Below are positions 10,345 to 20,627 of a stretch of DNA of 64,000 nucleotides, piece after piece. The stretch is taken from assembly GCA_047967505.1 (NCBI GenBank), contig CM106538.1. The stretch is one strand, 5' to 3'. A model generated the notes under the pieces. It saw only the letters and a program-made list of their open reading frames with translations. It was not told the DNA's origin and made no database searches. The DNA comes from Dipteris shenzhenensis (Eukaryota > Polypodiophyta > Polypodiopsida > Gleicheniales). The position numbers were made by a program, and so were the translations under genes. Every line of letters starts with the position of its first letter. The stretch's first letter is position 1.

Positions 10345-11703
10345 GAGTCGTCCTGATGGGAGGGACTTCACAGGTGGAGGGACAACACTTAGTTGGGGAA
10401 GTTTTCTCGGACTGGTGTCCCTTTGAGGATGATGATGACACGCACCCCGGCTTCTACCATGTCAAATCGGGAGGCATACTCCATCCGCTCACAGAGAGGG
10501 ACCCGGAGATGGATGGGAGTCTTGATGGGATTCACCTACAGATGATCAAAGTGGTGGGACATTTGGGGAAGGATTGGCACATCGACCCTCTCAGTATTTC
10601 AAAGCAGGATGCCCCCAAATGGCATCTCTGGCTGTGGGAGGATAGACCCTTGAGGGAGGTCCAGTGGAATCCAATAGAGTGGTTCTGACCCTCCAGGGGT
10701 GGCCTTGCCGAGCAAATGGATGAGATGCCCTTCCTTTCATATACCACACAGATTGGCAAGAGGCTTCAGATGGACTCTTCGAGATGGACCCCTCGAGGGA
10801 GCGACATTGGGTGACCCACAGAGTGCCCCAGGATGTCCGTTCTAGGTTTTGGACACGGCTATGGTCCAGTTTGCGGCCGAGGAAGATATCCTACTTCTTC
10901 TGGCTGGCCGCCCGGCTTACCCATCGGACCGTGGTTGGAGCAGATGCGAGTGGAGGGGCAGTGCCACTATTGCTCTCGTGGTTTCCTGGAGACGATTCCG
11001 CACTACTCGTGGAGCTGTCGCAGAGCAGTGAGGATCTGGATGGGAGCCCTCCGGATCATGAAACGCATGCAGAGCCTCCACAGGGACTACACCTAGGGGA
11101 TGGTGGCCTGGTTGACGGAGAGAGGACACACGTTCCAGATTGATGAGGTCTCCCCAGCCTACCAGATACAAGGTCAAGCATACAGAGGATAGCGCTCCAT
11201 GAGGCAGTCCCTCCGGATAGCCTAGCTCCCCTCTCTCCTTCGGAGGACAACGTTTGGGAGGTGGTAGCCAGCATCACTACCTGGAACATCTGGGTGGCTC
11301 GTTGCAGTCTTGTGATGGGTGAGCACTAAGTTCCACCCTCGACTACCATGGTCGCCATCTGGCAGGATATCATCTATACTCTACTCTCCACCTAGAAGCA
11401 TGGGACTCCAGGCTCTAGAGCGACTATTGAGCAGCGAGCTCGTTTTTGCAAGGCTTGGCCTGCAAGAGTCTTCTATATCGTCACTCCACAAGGGATTCGC
11501 TGGTTGTATAGTCCCCCCACTTGGCTATTAGCCCCAATATTAGAGATTCCCTAGGCAATGAGCTGGGTTTCTCTGAAACATGCCCGTTTTTTTCTTTCAG
11601 CCTTTTCCTGGTTTTTCTCGATACTCAGCACCTTCAGGGCTGCTGTTTTGTATGAAGTTTTTCAAGCATTAATAAAAGATTCCTTTCTTTGAAAAGAAAA
11701 AAA
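10345..11703 (+). pseudogene. LINE-D, 5'-truncated ORF2 C-terminus related to LINE-A
   Basis: Several frames together give the LINE-A style C-terminal region: WHLWLWEDRPLREVQWNPIEW, FWTRLWSSLRPRKISYFFW, a zf-RVT remnant (CHYCSRGF, then HYSWSC) and WEVVASITTWNIWVARC near 11,250. The 3' end has TTAATAAAAGATTCCTTTCT and an A-rich tail at 11,690-11,703. It is clearly diverged from LINE-A at the nucleotide level, so it is a separate family or an old branch. I could not find a target duplication. Confidence 0.7.
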
Positions 11704-12391
11704 CAAAGTTAAGTAACTTTGACCAATAGAAAATAACTCTTTGACCATAATTAAATAAATGGAGAACTCTATAATTATGATCAAATAAATGGTCAACTAA
11801 AACTTTGACTTGGAGTATTTACAACTTGGTGACACTTTGTCCACATGTTTCTAACCCAACCTTTGAAAAAAAATTGCTCGAGGTCGAAGGCCATGCACAT
11901 AGCCGACAATTGTGTTTGCTCTTAGCGTCTCGTTGGGTAACCCCGAATGTACTTTCACACTAGGAATCTTCCCTAAAAGGTATCCCCCATCCAGTCGAAG
12001 AGCCCCTTGGCTTGTCTCGTACGGTCGACGTTCTTCCTAAGCATCCGCATGCGCTTGGGATGTAGCTTTATTGAAGAACTTTTTGGCACTACGGCTGAGC
12101 GGCTCCCATGAGGATAGTTTCAAGACAGTTGGTGCTTTGAAGAAGCTCCTTGAGCCACCTTCCTACGACGTAGGAGAATTTACTTTGCACTTCGTGCATG
12201 GGCTTGGCTCCTGTTTCATTGGCTAGGGCCCACTGCACAACATTTTCTTTCGGCTTCTGAGCTCCCTTTTGGGAGGGAGTTCGACCTATGGGCTTCTAGT
12301 TCTGCCATTATCAAGCTTTTGGCTCGACTCTACACGTCTTCGACTCGATTCTACAGATCCACCGAGCTCAACAAGAAAGCGTCTAACTACA
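11704..12391. other. AT-rich and unassigned sequence, possible LTR-element remains
   Basis: No intact ORF is present. The minus strand around 12,060-12,260 reads as a broken protein-like stretch (for example VVQWALANETGAKPMHEVQ) that I do not recognise. It may continue the gag remnant just above it. Confidence 0.3.
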
Positions 12392-12690
12392 TCAAACTAT
12401 TTGGGAGTCATGTAACATACCCTTTTCTTCTAAGTGCAGGGTAAAGCTAGGGTAGGAGAGAAATTGGCCAAGAATGTCTGTCTCATCCCAGCCCTGCATA
12501 TCCACATCCTGGCAATGATTTCCTAAATCTTTCGACACAGCCGCCACCTGTGCCACAAATCTATGACAGCCCCTTCTCGACATGTCACGAGCCCGTCACC
12601 TCAACAATTGAGGTGCCGTTTCCCTTATCCCCTCTGTCACTAGAAGAGGCCATCTCAACTTCCTCAGCCATCAATCTTTACTTGATAAGG
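12392..12690 (-). pseudogene. Probable LTR-retrotransposon leader and gag N-terminus remnant
   Basis: Downstream (minus strand) of a primer-binding-like site, a start (MAEEVEMASSSDRG) is followed after a stop by a second open stretch ending in DETDILGQFLSYP. No gag domain is recognisable. The assignment rests on the position after the primer site, not on homology. Confidence 0.3.
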
Positions 12691-12883
12691 AGGAACCCGT
12701 GAACATCATTTCAATCTAGAAGCATCAGCTAACCTATCTCGCTTTCTTCGATTTGCTCATTTGCTCCTCAACTCTGCTGCTGTTGTGTTTCCTCCTTTGG
12801 CACACCATGCTAACCTATCTCACTTTCTTCAATTACAAACTTGCTTTTCACAAACTTTTACTTTCAAACGCGCAAAAAACTTT

Positions 12884-12895
12884 GCTCTAATACCA
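12884..12895 (-). other. Primer-binding-site-like motif TGGTATTAGAGC
   Basis: On the minus strand this differs by one base from the TGGTATCAGAGC initiator-tRNA-Met primer site of gypsy2 at 45,265-45,276. It suggests that the sequence above it (towards 13.0 kb or beyond) is an LTR on the minus strand. No matching second LTR is in the window. Confidence 0.45.
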
Positions 12896-13477
12896 ATATT
12901 TATATCCAGGACTTCCAGCATAATGGGCCAGCTTTTATGCATCCACTAAGCACTCTTCTAAGCACTGATATTGCATTCAAAGTATGCTAAAACTCACCTA
13001 AGGATCACTTACATCAAGGCAAATTCATTTGCCAACATACCCCTCTAAACTCTTCTGTTCACTGCAAACAGCCTGAAATAGAAAAACATGCATAACTCTG
13101 CTATAAAGGCTTCAAAAGCAGCAAAACTTTGTAGGATTATATCTCTATATGAGATGCTTCCACATACCAAAGCATGTATCCAAACTCCTTCCACATTTGG
13201 AGTTATCAGCACTAGTTGTTGACAGCCCAGACAGTTTGCAAGTGTAAGTTGTCACACACCTTGTATCCAATTGCTACAAAACTTTGTGAGCATGGTCACC
13301 CTATCAAGGGTTTCACAAAATTCTTATCTGGTCAAAAGTTATAGGCACTCTGAGATTTATGGCTGTAGGGGTTTGAACGCTCATATCTTTCAAGGTCCAC
13401 CACCATTTGTGCTCAAACTTCCTCCAGAGCTTAGCTTTGGCAAAGGATTTAAGGAAACACTTCGGGTTCGGGAGACC

Positions 13478-13516
<39 letters not shown>

Positions 13517-13860
13517 ACCCGCTTTGATTCTATCTCACGAGATAACTATCAAATGATCTCAAACATAGCAGTTCCAATTCTCATAACAAAGGGATTATTC
13601 ACCCAAAAGATGGCATCCTAACTCACTCTTAATCAAGAGAACCAATCAACCACGAATTTCACATATCGCTGCTTCGTGTGAGCTCAAAGTAGGACAAAGT
13701 GCAATATTAACAAGTTGTATTGAAGCTTGCAAAGTAGCAATACAATCCTTAGAGTCTTAGAACAAGAGCTCTCTCCAATGTACAAGATCTCCAGTCACTG
13801 TTGTTGTTGAAGCAGCTCACATCTCTTAATTGTCTATGTGTTCCCTAGATAGATTCCACT
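12896..13860. other. Unassigned region, possible decayed LTR; contains (CT)n at ~13,482-13,516
   Basis: No gene is seen. A polypurine-like stretch on the minus strand near 13,045 (TTTAGAGGGGTATGTTGGCA) could mark an LTR boundary. A pure CT run lies inside. Confidence 0.3.
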
Positions 13861-13952
13861 TTTACTTGTCATATATCGAGATCTTTTGATGCTGTAATTG
13901 CAAGTTTCCTCTTTGGGAGCTGTCTCTTGTAAAATAAATTTGCATCCAAAAA
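13861..13952 (+). mobile_element. LINE-B 3' end, extremely 5'-truncated copy
   Basis: TTTACTTGTC, then TTTTTGATGCTGTAATTGCA-like sequence, TTTGGGAGCTG and CTTGTAAAATAAA match the LINE-B 3' end at 35,122-35,220. It stops in a short A run that is followed directly by TGTGTGTGCGTGTGTGTG and the next LINE-B copy. Confidence 0.6.
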
Positions 13953-14026
13953 TGTGTGTGCGTGTGTGTGTACAAGCTGTACCTTCTCACGGCCCCTTTT
14001 CAGCTTCCTTACCTGTCCATACATCC

Positions 14027-14135
14027 TCCGTACAACCTGTACGGAACCCCTTTTGTACGGAACCCCTTTTCGACCTCCTTGCCTGTCTGTACATCCTCCG
14101 TACAACCTATACGGAACTGTACATTTGTACGGACT
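14027..14135 (+). promoter_or_regulatory. GTAC/GTACGG motif cluster in the B1 leader
   Basis: CCGTACAACCTGTACGG (14,028-14,044) and CCGTACAACCTATACGG (14,098-14,114) are imperfect palindromes. TTGTACGG occurs twice more, and a further GTAC lies between. GTAC is the core recognised by plant SBP-box factors (consensus TNCGTACAA). Binding is an inference. Confidence 0.5.
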
Positions 14136-14513
14136 GTTGCTGCTAGTCTCTGCTGTACCTGCGGGCCTTGGGAAGAGCATTCATCGTCAGTTTTGACTTC
14201 ACACCTGCTGCTGCATATCGTTTTGGGTCTCCCTTCACTCCTTTTGCTGTTTTTGTTGCTGATTTTCGTGTCTTTCATATCCTTGCTGCTTTGCCCTTTC
14301 TCTGTTGTGATCTGGGTTGATTTTGGGATAGGTTTTCGCCTCTTTTGTGAACTTGTCTTTCTTCTCTCTAAATCCTTAAATATTTCTTCCCTCTCCTTCT
14401 CCTTGCAAATACACTATTTCCTTTTTCTTTGAGGGCTGTTTTTTCGCGACTGTTTTTTCTCTTTTATTACTTTACAGGTACCCCCTTTTTGGGTTCCATC
14501 TCTTTCAGAAGAC

Positions 14514-15640
14514 ATGGCTGAATACTCCTATGAAAAAACTTTTCAAAAGGATCGATCGGCTCAATGCAAAAAGCAAAAGCAGGCTGAGTGTCAACATGAC
14601 CCCGTGCATGATTCTGTTGAAGCACAACTGGTGTATGATGTCATGCACGAAGGATTTGCAAACACAAGGAAAGAGTGGAAAGACTCTGTTCCATCCGTTG
14701 GTCTCATGGTTGAAGTGGATGAAATTGTGGATCCAATTAGAGAATATGCCAAAAATGCAGTCATTTTATTTTTCCCAAGTCGGATGCCACCTGCTGTAGA
14801 GGTAGGCAAATGGTTGACCCGAACACTAGCTGACTCATTTGTTCGTAAGGTACACTATGCAGCCAAAGGCTTTTTTGAGGTCATTATGGTAGATGAGATT
14901 CACAGGAAAATGCTTTTGGAACATTCGCCACTCTTTTTTGGGCAGCAAATGGTGCACGTTTTGCCATGGTCCCCCACAAGGGATTATCAGGCTCTGATTT
15001 GACATCGATGTCCGGTCTGGGTTGAAGCTGTAGACTTCCTGCAATGCATGGCTTCACTCTTGCCTAAAATTGCAGCAACTTTAGGCAAAGTGGTTTACCC
15101 ACTGCGGCCTAACGGCAACTCTAATCGATTTTCATTCTCTGGGATACTGATAATCCCACACCGGAGCCTTATTCAGTCACACGGTGAACAATGTTGACAT
15201 GGGAAGTGCATTTTATAAATTGAAATAGGGATTGTTTGCAAGGGCTTGTTTTGAATGTAAAAAATTTCGGCAAAGCTTCGCAGTGTCCAATGAGTCAACA
15301 TAAAATGCCTCCTGCTACTTTGCTTGCTCAGATGCCCAATAAGGATGCTCCTACCTCTATTGGGAATAAAAATAAAGGTAATAGACAGCTTTTTGTGAAT
15401 CCGGATAATGGCAAAGCCCCACTTGTTTCAAAGGGGAATGCTTCTTCCCCTTCACTTCCTGCTATTCAACTTTCAGCAAAAGGACCAAAATTGATGGATG
15501 GCAAAGTCCAAGAAAAGTTATTTCTGTTAGAAGACCTCCACCCCCTCACACTTGGAATGGTGCATCTTCTAGTGGAAATTCTCCAAAGGTCAACTCAGGC
15601 ATTGGAATCACGTGGGCTGCAGTGACAGCTAGCAGAACCC
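14514..15640 (+). pseudogene. LINE-B ORF1 (B1), DUF4283-like plus zinc knuckle, broken
   Basis: The ATG at 14,514 opens 162 codons (MAEYSYEKTFQKDRS). They include a DUF4283-like block (VILFFPSRMPPAVEVGKW, then RKVHYAAKGFFEVIM and MVHVLPWSP). A stop follows at 15,000-15,002. Homology continues in other frames to a degenerate knuckle near 15,240 (CFECKNFGK then C) and a low-complexity tail to about 15,625. This is the RNA-binding protein of the element. The start is conserved in B4 (28,941). Confidence 0.82.
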
Positions 15641-15796
15641 TCTTCCCTGAAGAAGAGGTTGCTGCATTGCTGTCCAATCCTCAGGTGGATGTTTATTCTC
15701 AGGGAAGAGGCCCTGACCCTGAGGTAGAAATGCACGGCTGACATCCTAAAGGTTGCTGCTGTACATAACTTTTTTTTCCTATAAATATCTGTAAAT

Positions 15797-18700
15797 ATGC
15801 TTGCTCATATCAAATGCCTTACCTTAAATGTTCAGGGGATGTGCGACAGTAGGAAATGGAAATCTATGTGGCTGTATATCAAGCGATTTCAGCCTGATAT
15901 AGTGGCATTACAAGAACACAATCAGCATGTCTATGCAAGAAAGACACGTCATTATTGCGGCTATGATATCTTTTATGCTGGGGAGCACTCTCTTTCTCAG
16001 GTGTAGTCATTCTGATTAAGCATGAGCTTCAGCTAGTTATTGCTTTAAATGACAATCAAGGCAGATGGATTATTCTTCAATGCATCATTCAAGGCGAGGT
16101 GTTTGAATTTGCTTCTGTATATGCACCTCAATCTTCTTGGGCTAGAAGTGCAATTTGGGATGCCATGCACCGATATCCATGGAGATATCATGCCTTTATA
16201 TGTGGGGATTTGAATAATGCTCCGCAACAGAGTAACAATACATCAAGAAATACTCACATGTTAACCTCTAAAAGGCATGCATGGTCTCAATTACTGATTC
16301 ATCTTGATTTGGTTGATCTTTGAAAGGAATTGCAACCTTTGTCACCTGGATACACTTTTCAACATAATGCCCTTTCTTCTTACCAGGCACGTCTGGATCG
16401 TTGGTATAGCGTAGCCCCGCAACAAAATGATAATTTCACATGCAAAATGTGGGTTGACTATGCCTTTGCATTCAGATCACGCACCGTTATGGTTGAGGCT
16501 ATCTTTTCATGATATGCCATATGATAGACTGCCTCAAAGGCAACATCTCATTGTGAACAATAGCTATTTGCAGCATGTTACTTTCAAGGCAATGGTTACT
16601 AATGCCTATCAATCTCTGTTTTCTCAGAGCCACTTTGATATTGATAATGCATGGGGTTCTTTTGTTTCCAAAATGCAAGTTGTAATTAGAGGTTATGGCA
16701 AGTCTTACATGAAGACTTTGAGGGAAACTGTTGCTCAAGCTAAATTGACTTGCCAAGACCTCACTGAACTCAGTCAATTTCATCCTTTGTTCTTGCATGA
16801 GCAAACAACACTATGCCAAGCTAAACATTGTCTCCAAATCAATGATCACAGGAACCTTGCCAAATGGGAGACCAGAGCAAGACAAAGAGCTTTCATAGAT
16901 AAAGGTTGTTCTTCCAAACAATTTTTTAAAAGCTTGCATCAGAAGAGATTAAGCACAAACATTTGCAAGGTGCTTATGCCTAATGGTTCATGGACTACAT
17001 CACGGTCACAGCTTGCTTCTATTTGTGTACATCATTTCTCTCAGCAGTTTGGTTATGCAGATCCTCCTTCACAACAGGTTTTGTCTGCAAGAAATCTGCT
17101 TTTACAACATGTCTCTCCTATTATCTCCACTACTCAAGGAACCTTTTATTGAAAGGGAATTGTCAGATGCAATCAAATCTTGTGGTAGATGGAAATCTCC
17201 AGGATGGGATGGTCTTACAGTTGAGTTTTTCTTAGAATATTGGCCTCTTTTGAAGCCAGTTATTTACAAAATTACTACCAAAATGATTGTTGATCGGATA
17301 AATGGCTATTTGCATGATGGATTGCATCCTGCACAATATGGTTTTGTTCCTCGTAGGCATATCATAGACAACATTGCTAATGTCTATGTTGGAATAGAAT
17401 ATGAGCAGGATGTTTTGCTATTGCAAGTTGATATTGCCAAAGCTTTTGACACTATTCAGTGGGACTTTATTTCACAAACAATGCTGTGAGCATAATCTTT
17501 TTCCAGATGCAAGCATTTTATTGACATTTACATGTTTCCATTAATGCATCATTTGCCTTGGGATTTGGCAAAAAAATGCAGCAAGTTATCAATTGGCTAT
17601 ATCAAGATAGTAAAGCTGCCTACATACTTTCAAGGAATATTTCTACAACATGGACTCTTGGTTGTTCTGTTCGACAAGGCTGTCCCCTTAGTGCTTTACT
17701 ATTTGCCATAGTCACTCATCCAATGCTTCAATATATGGACCACCTTTTGGACACCGGCATGTTGTATGGATTGGAAATTCCTAGCGGACGCAGCATGATC
17801 GCTCAAGCATATGCTGATGATTCTTTCTCTACCCCGAAAAATACTCAGAGCAATTTCTCCTTGTTTATGCAGGCTCTTTCTACATATGGCTTGGCTACTA
17901 GTTTTCATGTGAATTTTCAGAAATCCAAGCTCTTGCCGTTGCATGCTAAAGATTGGCATAGTCTTTTATGGCCTGGGGAAATTGTTCCACCTTCTCAATT
18001 GATTCGACATCTTGGCTTCTTTCTAGGTTGGGGGCTCACTCGTTCTCAACAAACTAATTGGGTGCTCACAAACCTGAGGAAAAAACTTGAATATTGGAAG
18101 CTTGCAACTTGGCCATTACATGTTCATTTGCGAATAACGCAATCCATTTTGATAGCATACATACAATTCTATCTGCCCCTCATTATGTTTAGTAAGGCAA
18201 ATCTGGCTTCCTTATGGAGATTTTTTGGCGTTCAAACAATAGCAAAAAAAGTCTCAGATTACTCTCTATGCATCGTGTCTGTTTTCTAAAGACGCACGGG
18301 GGTTTGAACATACTCAATATTCAAGTGCATATACTTGCTCACAAGGGGAAAATGATGTTGCAGTTTATGCAAGGGGATCAGCCTTGGGCTTTCATGATCC
18401 GCTCTCTTCTATTGCATATTAATACTTCTGCTTTTGGGCATTGGCAGCCTACATAGTGGGATTTTCTACTTGGCTCTATTCAAGGCAAGATCCGAGGCTG
18501 CCCTTTTGTCTCTCGTTTGCTTCTTGATTGGAAGCATATTTTATCCCACTTGGAATGAAATGGCAAAGATTCTTTGTTGGGAAATTCCTTGAGGGCTAAG
18601 AATATTTATTGGTCCAAAGTATTCCACCCCCCTTTGGCTATACAAGAACCCAAGTGTTCTCATTTTATCTCTCTCAAAGGTATTGCTTCTATGGCGGATG

Positions 18701-19165
18701 TACTTCAGGACGATGGCACTCTTTTATCTTTTTCTGCAGCTGCTAGCAAGTATGATTTGGGAGCTCATTATCATCCTTTATGGCACAAAATTTCAGAGAT
18801 GCTTCAACCTTTCTTGCCAGTACCTCGTTTGGAACTTCAGGATAGGCTTGAGGATTGGACTCTCCATTCTTCCTTCTCTTCAGCCCGTCCTTTGAAGCTC
18901 ACATATCACAGTGCCTTCTCTGTATAAAATGTTGTTACCTCCGTCTTGGGTTTCTGACAAAGCCAATTCTGTTTGGCATATAGATCACCCATCAAAGTGG
19001 TGGAGAAAGCGGCTGCGTCTCCTTTGGCATTATAAAGTCCCTCTTCAGCAACAAGTTTTCCTCTGGCGAGTCCTACTTGGCGTTTTTTCATCTGGGCAGT
19101 TACTCGCGCATAGACATATTGTCTCTGCTATTTGCCACCGATGTCCACATTCTGCTGAATCTCTG
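15797..19165 (+). pseudogene. LINE-B ORF2 (B1), endonuclease and reverse transcriptase, broken
   Basis: The start gives CLTLNVQGMCDSRKWKS and QPDIVALQEHNQ, the APE endonuclease opening. In other frames FEFASVYAPQ and AFICGDLNNAP follow. Reverse transcriptase blocks are seen at 17,230-17,900: WKSPGWDGLTVEFF, QYGFVPRRHIIDNI, DIAKAFDTIQWDF, SVRQGCPLSALLF and QAYADDSF (YADD core). A zf-RVT start (CHRCPHSAES) is interrupted at about 19,165. Stops near 16,006, 16,323, 17,150 and 17,487 and an interruption at 17,490-17,560 make it dead. Confidence 0.87.
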
Positions 19166-19960
19166 TGCCTCACACAGGGTCAAAAACCTATTGTAACATG
19201 GGATGAAAAGATTCCACTAAAAAGGGCACTTCTGTATCCCAAACAGAAGGAGACTCTGGCACAAGCATCAGAGGCAAAGGAGCTAGATTAACATCTGTAT
19301 CCTCCGACGAAAGAGATGCATCTGATAAAGCAGGACTCAGCATTTCAGCTTCAATTCGAGGATCACAACCTGAGAAAGAGCATGTGCAGCATCCTGTATG
19401 ATCCCCTTTGCAAGGGACACATCCATATCTAGAGGAGAAGGAGGCTGATGATGCTCAACAAGAGCCGGATCCTGAACTTCTTTAGCAAGAGGAAGATTAA
19501 CCTGTGATTTTTCTACCTTCCTCTAGTAATGCTTCGGAGCAGTAAAAGAAGGCTTATCTAGTAAAGCCTTAGCGGAAACCGGAGGAGAAGGAAGAGTACA
19601 CTTTACAGTTGAAGAAGGAACAAGAGGAGTGGTCATGGAAGGCGAAGGGCAAGCACGTGCAAAATGACCAACCTGCCGGCACCGATAACATGCTATAGGA
19701 AAAGAGGCAAAATGCAACCTAATGCGCATCGGAAGAGCAAATCCCAAATCAAGATCCAAAGTAGAGGGCACGGGCTGCATCATATCCCATAAAATACAAA
19801 GGCGAACATCCCGAGTAGCCTGCAAAAACTCCTCTCTCGGAATATGTAGAGGCCTCCCCAAAAAAGCTGCAAGAGTAGGAAGATGCTGAAGAAGAGGCAG
19901 AGGCAACACTTTGATGGTAATCCAAACCGGACAATGAGTCAGAAGAGAGGCAGACGAATC

Positions 19961-19975
19961 AAAAAGCGGATCCCA
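19961..19975. repeat. Target-site duplication, left copy, of LINE-A A2
   Basis: AAAAAGCGGATCCCA occurs here and again at 26,619-26,633 right after the A2 tail. The A run at its start merges with the poly-A, so the length is 11-15 bp. Ten bases (CATCCACATG) between it and the shared LINE-A start may be extra nucleotides added at the 5' junction. Confidence 0.9.
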
Positions 19976-19984
19976 CATCCACAT

Positions 19985-20627
19985 GAGCTGCTGCTCCTCC
20001 CCGTTCCCCTGCTGCTCCCCCTCCCCTCTCCCTGCCTCCGTCCCCTCCCCCCTGCTGCTCCGCTCCCTCTCCCTGCCTTCGCCCCTCCCCCCTGCTGCTC
20101 CCCTCTGCCCCCTGCTGTCCCGCCCCCTCTCCCTGCTGCTCCGTACCCTCCCCCCTTGCTCCGCCCCCTCTCCCTGCTGCTCCCCCTCTCCCCCTGCCTC
20201 CGCCCCTTCCCCCCTGCTGCTCCGCTCCCTCTCCCTGCTGTCCCGCCCCCTCTCCTGCTGTCCCGCCCCCTCCCCTGCTGCTCCGCTCCCTCTCCCTGCT
20301 GTCCCGCCCCCTCTCCTGCTGTCCCGCCCCCTCCCCTGCTGCTCCGCTCCCTCTCCCTGCTGTCTCGCCCCCTCCCCTGCTGTCCCGCCCCCTCCCTGCT
20401 TGCTCTCCCGCCCCCTCTCCTCCTCTCACTCCTCCCTTTCTTCTCCTCTCCCTTCCCCTCCCTCCTTGCCCCTCTCCCCTCTCAGCCTTAGCCCCTCTCC
20501 TCCTTCCCTCCCCTTCCCCCCTGCTTCCTCCTAGCCTCCTTTCCCCTCCCTTGCCCCTTGCAGTTTTTTTTTGGAACGGAAGGAGCCTTTTTTCCTGTTC
20601 GAGTCGGCCTCCTCACCTTGATTGGCG
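19985..20627 (+). promoter_or_regulatory. LINE-A A2 5' leader, pyrimidine-rich
   Basis: The leader is almost pure C/T with CTGCTGTCCCGCCCCC-type blocks. It is the presumed internal promoter of the element. Neither the long ORFs covering it (from 19,883 and 19,983) nor the minus-strand ORF has domain content; they are compositional. Confidence 0.6.
20221..20403 (+). repeat. 61-bp tandem repeat, three units, in the LINE-A leader
   Basis: TCCGCTCCCTCTCCCTGCTG begins at 20,221, 20,282 and 20,343, giving an exact 61-bp period. The first two units are nearly identical and the third has a few changes. The layout recalls promoter monomers in mammalian L1 leaders. Confidence 0.8.

Larger units (their letters stand above)
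13953..19165 (+). mobile_element. LINE-B copy B1, nearly full length, decayed
   Basis: A (GT)n start is followed by a GTAC-rich 5' leader, then ORF1 from 14,514 and ORF2 from about 15,797. The element is cut off at about 19,165 within the zinc-finger end of ORF2, where an inverted LINE-B ORF1 begins, so its own 3' end is missing. Several stops and frameshifts break both ORFs. Confidence 0.85.

Noticed and set aside
13869-14446. Overlapping plus and minus ORFs over the LINE-B1 leader (YGTPFVRNPF-type repeats)
   Set aside because: They arise from the repeated GTACGG sequence in several frames; the ORF1 start with domain support is at 14,514.
20221-20403. CRISPR-like regular repeat
   Set aside because: The 61-bp units are directly contiguous with no unique spacers and lie in a plant LINE leader; this is a tandem repeat.
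19883-20534. Proline/leucine-rich ORFs of about 200 codons and a glycine/arginine-rich ORF on the other strand
   Set aside because: They lie wholly in the repeated LINE-A2 leader and cross its insertion boundary; no protein family features.
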